Positions 59,978-64,000 of a stretch of DNA of 64,000 bases are shown here, piece by piece. The notes beneath the pieces are model-generated. The model was given only the letters and a program-made list of their open reading frames with translations, was not told the DNA's origin and searched no databases. Source of the DNA: Apostichopus japonicus (Eukaryota > Echinodermata > Holothuroidea > Aspidochirotida > Stichopodidae); the NCBI RefSeq assembly GCF_037975245.1, contig NC_092580.1, forward strand, positions 22,990,501 through 23,054,500. Direction: 5' to 3'. The stretch's first letter is position 1. Each line of letters opens with the position of its first letter. The position numbers and the translations under genes were made by a program.

Positions 59978-61469
59978 GTAAGTCAAGTCATTGTCTTTTC
60001 TTTTATTAATGATTTCCCCTCTCTGGTGAATGTGCTCGGAAGAAGAAGCAAAACTGAATTTTAAGTTAACTCTTAAAGTTTCTGTCGGTGAAAGTTGCAA
60101 TGCCTTTGTTCCAAATGTTGTTAAAAATCTTATGACTTTACGCAGGTGATGTTCCTTCTCGTAACCACTATTACTGGGAGTATGAGGACATAACGTAAAA
60201 ATGCATTAGCAATTTGTGAGTGATTTTGCACAGTTCACTGTGTGAGGGATCAGATTCACGACATAATTCGAAAGGTCGTTTCCTTCACTCATTAAGCATC
60301 GACCAAACATTCAACTTCAAGTGTTAAGTAGTTGCAGGCTGCAACTGTTACGTCCTCAGATGTATGATAACTTGTAATCTTCAAAATGCAATATTTCTCA
60401 GATCTTCATCCTTTTGTAGATTAAAATGTTATGATTTTAGCCTTGGTTAGGGCCAGGGACAAATGTTGGTTGTTACGCTTGAGAATCCGAGTAGGCCTAG
60501 CACTGTAGAAGTTTAATTGAAACTTAATTAGTATTACCAAAAGTAGCACCACAATTCCATACCATTCTGAAATATTTCCATCGTTGACTGTAAATCAAAA
60601 GATTTCTTATTCACATTGCATATGTTTTATCCCGCCAATTTGCATAATGTAGCTGGATAGGCATAGCAAACCAACAATTCACATTGCTAAAAAGTAGCTG
60701 ATGCTCAATGCTAATTGTGATAAGATACCTTGGTTGGCCAGAAATTCATCCTGGTTTCTGAAGTTGTAATCTTAAAGCTCATAAAAAACATATATACTTC
60801 TGATGATAAGTAAGCACTAAAAGTGATAGTCTGGTCTGAATAATGCAAACATGTGGCAAGTTCAGCTGTGATTAATTTAGAATATTTTATCTTGAGACTT
60901 ATAATTGACAAGGAATAGTTTTTTTTTGCTGAACATAAAATTATTATGATCCCTTGAACTAAAATTTTAGACGATGAAATCACCGAAGGGTGTGCCATTT
61001 CTCTAGATACTTACATTGCAAGTGCATTTGGCTGCAAATGCGTATTCAAAACTAACAAAACTAAATCATGATACTCTACAGTAATTGCTTGATTGAATGG
61101 TGTTGTATCATCCATATTCAGTCATATATTGATGACTGGTGTTTGATTTTGAAGTTCCATACATCATTTTAATGATAAGAAATACAGTAGTGTGTCAGTT
61201 TCTTGTTTTACATGTGATATTGAATATTTTGTTATATAAAGTCTTTGGACTATCTGTCAGCAGCTTTAGCAATTTGTATCTCGAAAATCCTAACATCAAT
61301 CAAGCTGTGTTCTGTTTTCCTCTGGACAGCCTTTGATCGAAATTTCAGGAAATGTTGAAGGTGTCATCTATTTTGTTTGGTGGTTTAGGATAAGTGTATT
61401 TCTTGCTAGTTCGCTGAGATTTTGACCAATAAAAAGTATTTTTTGTGGTCATGCCTTACCTATCCTGCT
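59978..61469. other. No gene recognised
   Basis: AT-rich. A site at 60,145 (GACTTTACGCAG) followed by a short open frame ending at 60,196 could be a terminal exon but is not phase-compatible with 59,897 in its more protein-like frame. Confidence 0.4.
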
Positions 61470-61783
61470 ACTTGAGCCTAAGTTAGTGGGCTAGTAGTAT
61501 TTAAAGAATGGTTTCTTCCAATGAGGCTTGTCAATCGGGAGGTTCCGGGTTCGAAACCCGACCGGGTCATAGTGAGGTGGGTTTCTTCATCCAAGAGCAA
61601 TCTAAGTTTTTCCCATCTGAAATGACTTGCTAAATTGAAAAGATTTCAAATTTGCATTAAAGTGTTGAATTGGAAGCCACCCGACGTGTAAGTTGTAATC
61701 CATAAGCCCTTGCGGGTTTCTCCCACATTTGTGGTTGCTTAAGCGGCATAAAAATAACTGCTGATTGTTTATGATTATTATTT
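61470..61783 (+). mobile_element. tRNA-derived SINE
   Basis: A near-perfect tRNA T-arm and B box (CCGGGTTCGAAACCCGACCG, 61,545-61,564) follows an anticodon-arm-like GGCTTGTCAATCGGGAGG. The 5' part with the A box is worn. The body (AAATGACTTGCTAAATTGAA.., AGCCCTTGCGGGTTTCTCC) ends in AAAAATAACTGCTGATTG and an ATT-rich tail, as in SINEs. It differs from the SINE at 38.7 kb, so the window has at least two SINE families. Confidence 0.75.
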
Positions 61784-64000
61784 TAGAACTTGGACCACCA
61801 TTCTGACATTAGGTACCCATGACTTTGTACTGGGTACCACTGAACTGATTGCCGTAATATTAAGTAGTAATATATTAACCTTGAAAGTTCCGGGGTGGTA
61901 CCATTCATGGTCTAGTATCATCTTATACGCATTTTTCGATACAAGAAAGACTGGTTGGCAGGTCTGATGCAATACTGTACATAACTAGCGCAATTGGCTG
62001 CAAAATGATCAACATTGATTATAATTATGGCGATTATGTTTTAAACTCAGAGGGTAATGTTAGTGTTTTCTTACTACTGGTCAGTCAAATCCATTACATC
62101 CACCAGATTTAAATTACTACTAAGTAGGTTTGGAAACATTCTTGATATGTTCCTGTTAATGTTCAAACCTTGATAAGTGACTTTATAAGTTGGAAGGTTA
62201 TAATATGAAAATAGAAGGAACCTAAGCTGTAGAAACAGAAAACAGAGATAGACTTGACAACTGTAATATGGTAGCACAGTAATTCCTATAAGAGTTAGAT
62301 AGAGCAGCATACTGGGGAAACAACCACATTCACATACAGTACTAGATATCTGTAATTTAGACATGTGTCTTAGATTGGGAGGGTAATAGGAACAAAGGGA
62401 ACTTGAAAACTAACTTTTCAACCAATAAGTGAGATATTATAGTATCAGGAGGGAGAGTAAGCTATTTATAAAGACAATCCGGTATGTTTTGAGGTTGCTT
62501 CTCTTACAAGCCTTTATAGAGCTGTATTGTATCTTTACATATTTTCATTGTTAAGTCACTGTAAACCAACTCAGCTTAAATACCTGTAGAAGGTTAAGTA
62601 TTAATTAAATCTGATTGTAAAATTAGACAAAGTTTTGAACTTGGAAGTTCTGACTAGTGGAATGGCCCATTGTGACTTAATTAATTTGTAATTACACTGA
62701 TTTGGTAACTAGTCTTGCTTGTGTGTCTAGAAAACAAGAGGCTGTTTGTGTTGTATGGCGGTTATGGCTGTGAGTTACACCCAAAGTTTGCAATCGTTAT
62801 TGGTGCTTTTGTTTTCAATGTTTTAATTGATAACCTGTGAACGATACACTGGAAGCAAGCCACATTAATTGGAACAGAATATGTACAGTACAAGGCATAC
62901 TGTAGTAACAAAGACAATCAAAGTTAGTGAGAATAGTAACATCCAGTAGAGAATCTTGTACAACATGTTAAGACACTTCCTTGTGTACTAGATGGTGTAA
63001 GTATCGGGAAAGTACACAAATTTATTGACGTTACGACTCCTTCCTGTTTGTAAATATATGGGAGTTCTGAAGCAGTTGTCTTTGAAGTGGAAAGATGCAC
63101 ACATGTTCTCTCAATATGAGTTAGGTATGTGGTGCATTCTCTCCTCTGGAAGCTGAAACATTCCACTTCCTGTTTGAGAATTTACTCATTCTGAAGATGA
63201 AGATGAAAAAAAGTAGTGATGAAGAAGCCATGTGGCAGTTGGAAGCATGGAATCAGCTACTGTACATGTTCCTTGTACAATACTACAGTATGGATGCTAC
63301 GTATGAAACTTCCTTATTTAGTGTACTTGACGGTACTCTGCAGTCGGTACTGTAGAGTCTTACATACTCATTATTGGGTGTGTTTTTGTATGGTTGTCAC
63401 CTTCAAGAATGTATTTCGGTAGCAGTCCTCATTCAGTTCCATCTTCCTCCAATAGATTCTGACTAAGGTAAACGTAACTAGTATGACTAAGGTGCCACTG
63501 TAAGGTATAACATAGATGCCAAGTGTTTTCTTAAATCTGCTGTTGGTGTGGTGAAACTGTTGGAATACGTGAAAGACTGTTCTGTGCTATAAACTGCTGT
63601 TAATGTTGCAGAAACAGTACATGTTCAAGGAGACAAACTATGTTACAGCCAATAATAATTGTGTTCTGATGTGATGATAATTTAGCAAAGTACAAATTTT
63701 ACTTACTGTTGATGAGTATCTTGTTTGAATCATGAAGAAAAGAAACCTTGCAGTCATGCTAATGTGTGTGTACTATATACATGTACATGTTTGTTTGCGT
63801 ACACAACTGCACATGTGATACCTTCATTTAAATAGGATGTCACAAGAAAGAGACTTGGACAATTAGATATCAAAGTTTGTCATTAATTGAAAAATGCAAA
63901 TTTTGTTGCTGTAGGTGATCCTTTTAATTCAATACCAATGAAAAACAGCTGTTGAAGCATGTATATACATATCTCAATTAGGTATTGACCTTTTGAATAC
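61784..64000. other. No gene recognised
   Basis: AT-rich DNA. A 52-codon frame at 63,197-63,355 (starting MKMKKSSDEEAMWQLEAWNQ) looks protein-like but has no splice or domain support and is not called. Confidence 0.4.

Noticed and set aside
63197-63355. 52-codon frame starting MKMKKSSDEEAMWQ
   Set aside because: Reasonable composition, but no splice sites, domain or upstream support.
1-64000. CRISPR arrays, bacterial operons, rRNA genes
   Set aside because: None seen; the repeats lack regular spacers, and the introns, microsatellites and SINEs show eukaryotic DNA.

Overview
This is a eukaryotic, AT-rich, gene-poor window. Short genes broken by introns, perfect microsatellites, 5'-truncated SINEs, hAT-like miniature transposons with intact target-site duplications and a leucine-rich-repeat/immunoglobulin receptor all point to an animal. 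The style of the repeats (a tRNA-headed SINE, frequent TAGGCCTA palindromes, repeats dense in TGACCT/AGGTCA) suggests a marine deuterostome, most likely an echinoderm such as a sea cucumber. That assignment is inference; no species marker was found.

One gene is certain: an LRR-Ig single-pass membrane receptor of 506 residues at 55,294-56,814 (+), with its whole coding region in one exon, a likely 5'UTR intron just upstream, and a short tyrosine-bearing tail with an ITIM-like motif. The other gene evidence is a set of short candidate exons judged by splice sites and reading frame. On the minus strand: 34,581-34,667 (a good first coding exon), 29,950-30,065, 20,807-20,874, 6,382-6,420, 45,034-45,066, 41,518-41,572 and 36,104-36,134. 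On the plus strand: 37,859-37,937, 58,370-58,675, 59,897-59,977 and weakly 32,237-32,370. They could belong to long-intron genes crossing the window, but the exon chains are not proven.

Layout. 1-11 kb: noncoding DNA with two tandem repeats, a small dispersed repeat family, a near-perfect 77-bp foldback hairpin (9.6-9.8 kb) and a repeat with a terminal hairpin (10.3 kb). 11.9-14.8 kb: a decayed DNA transposon with a broken transposase-like gene and eight copies of a 15-mer that flips orientation between the two halves. 16.0-18.3 kb: a complex repeat block with about 29 nuclear-receptor half-sites. 18.5-19.1 kb: a palindromic miniature element with a second partial copy at 6.7 kb. 19-42 kb: mostly noncoding, with LINE tails, a SINE and candidate exons. 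42.9-52.3 kb: four hAT-like miniature elements with target-site duplications, one carrying a nested SINE. 54-57 kb: the LRR-Ig gene. 58-60 kb: two candidate exons. 61.5 kb: another tRNA-derived SINE. The rest shows no recognisable gene.
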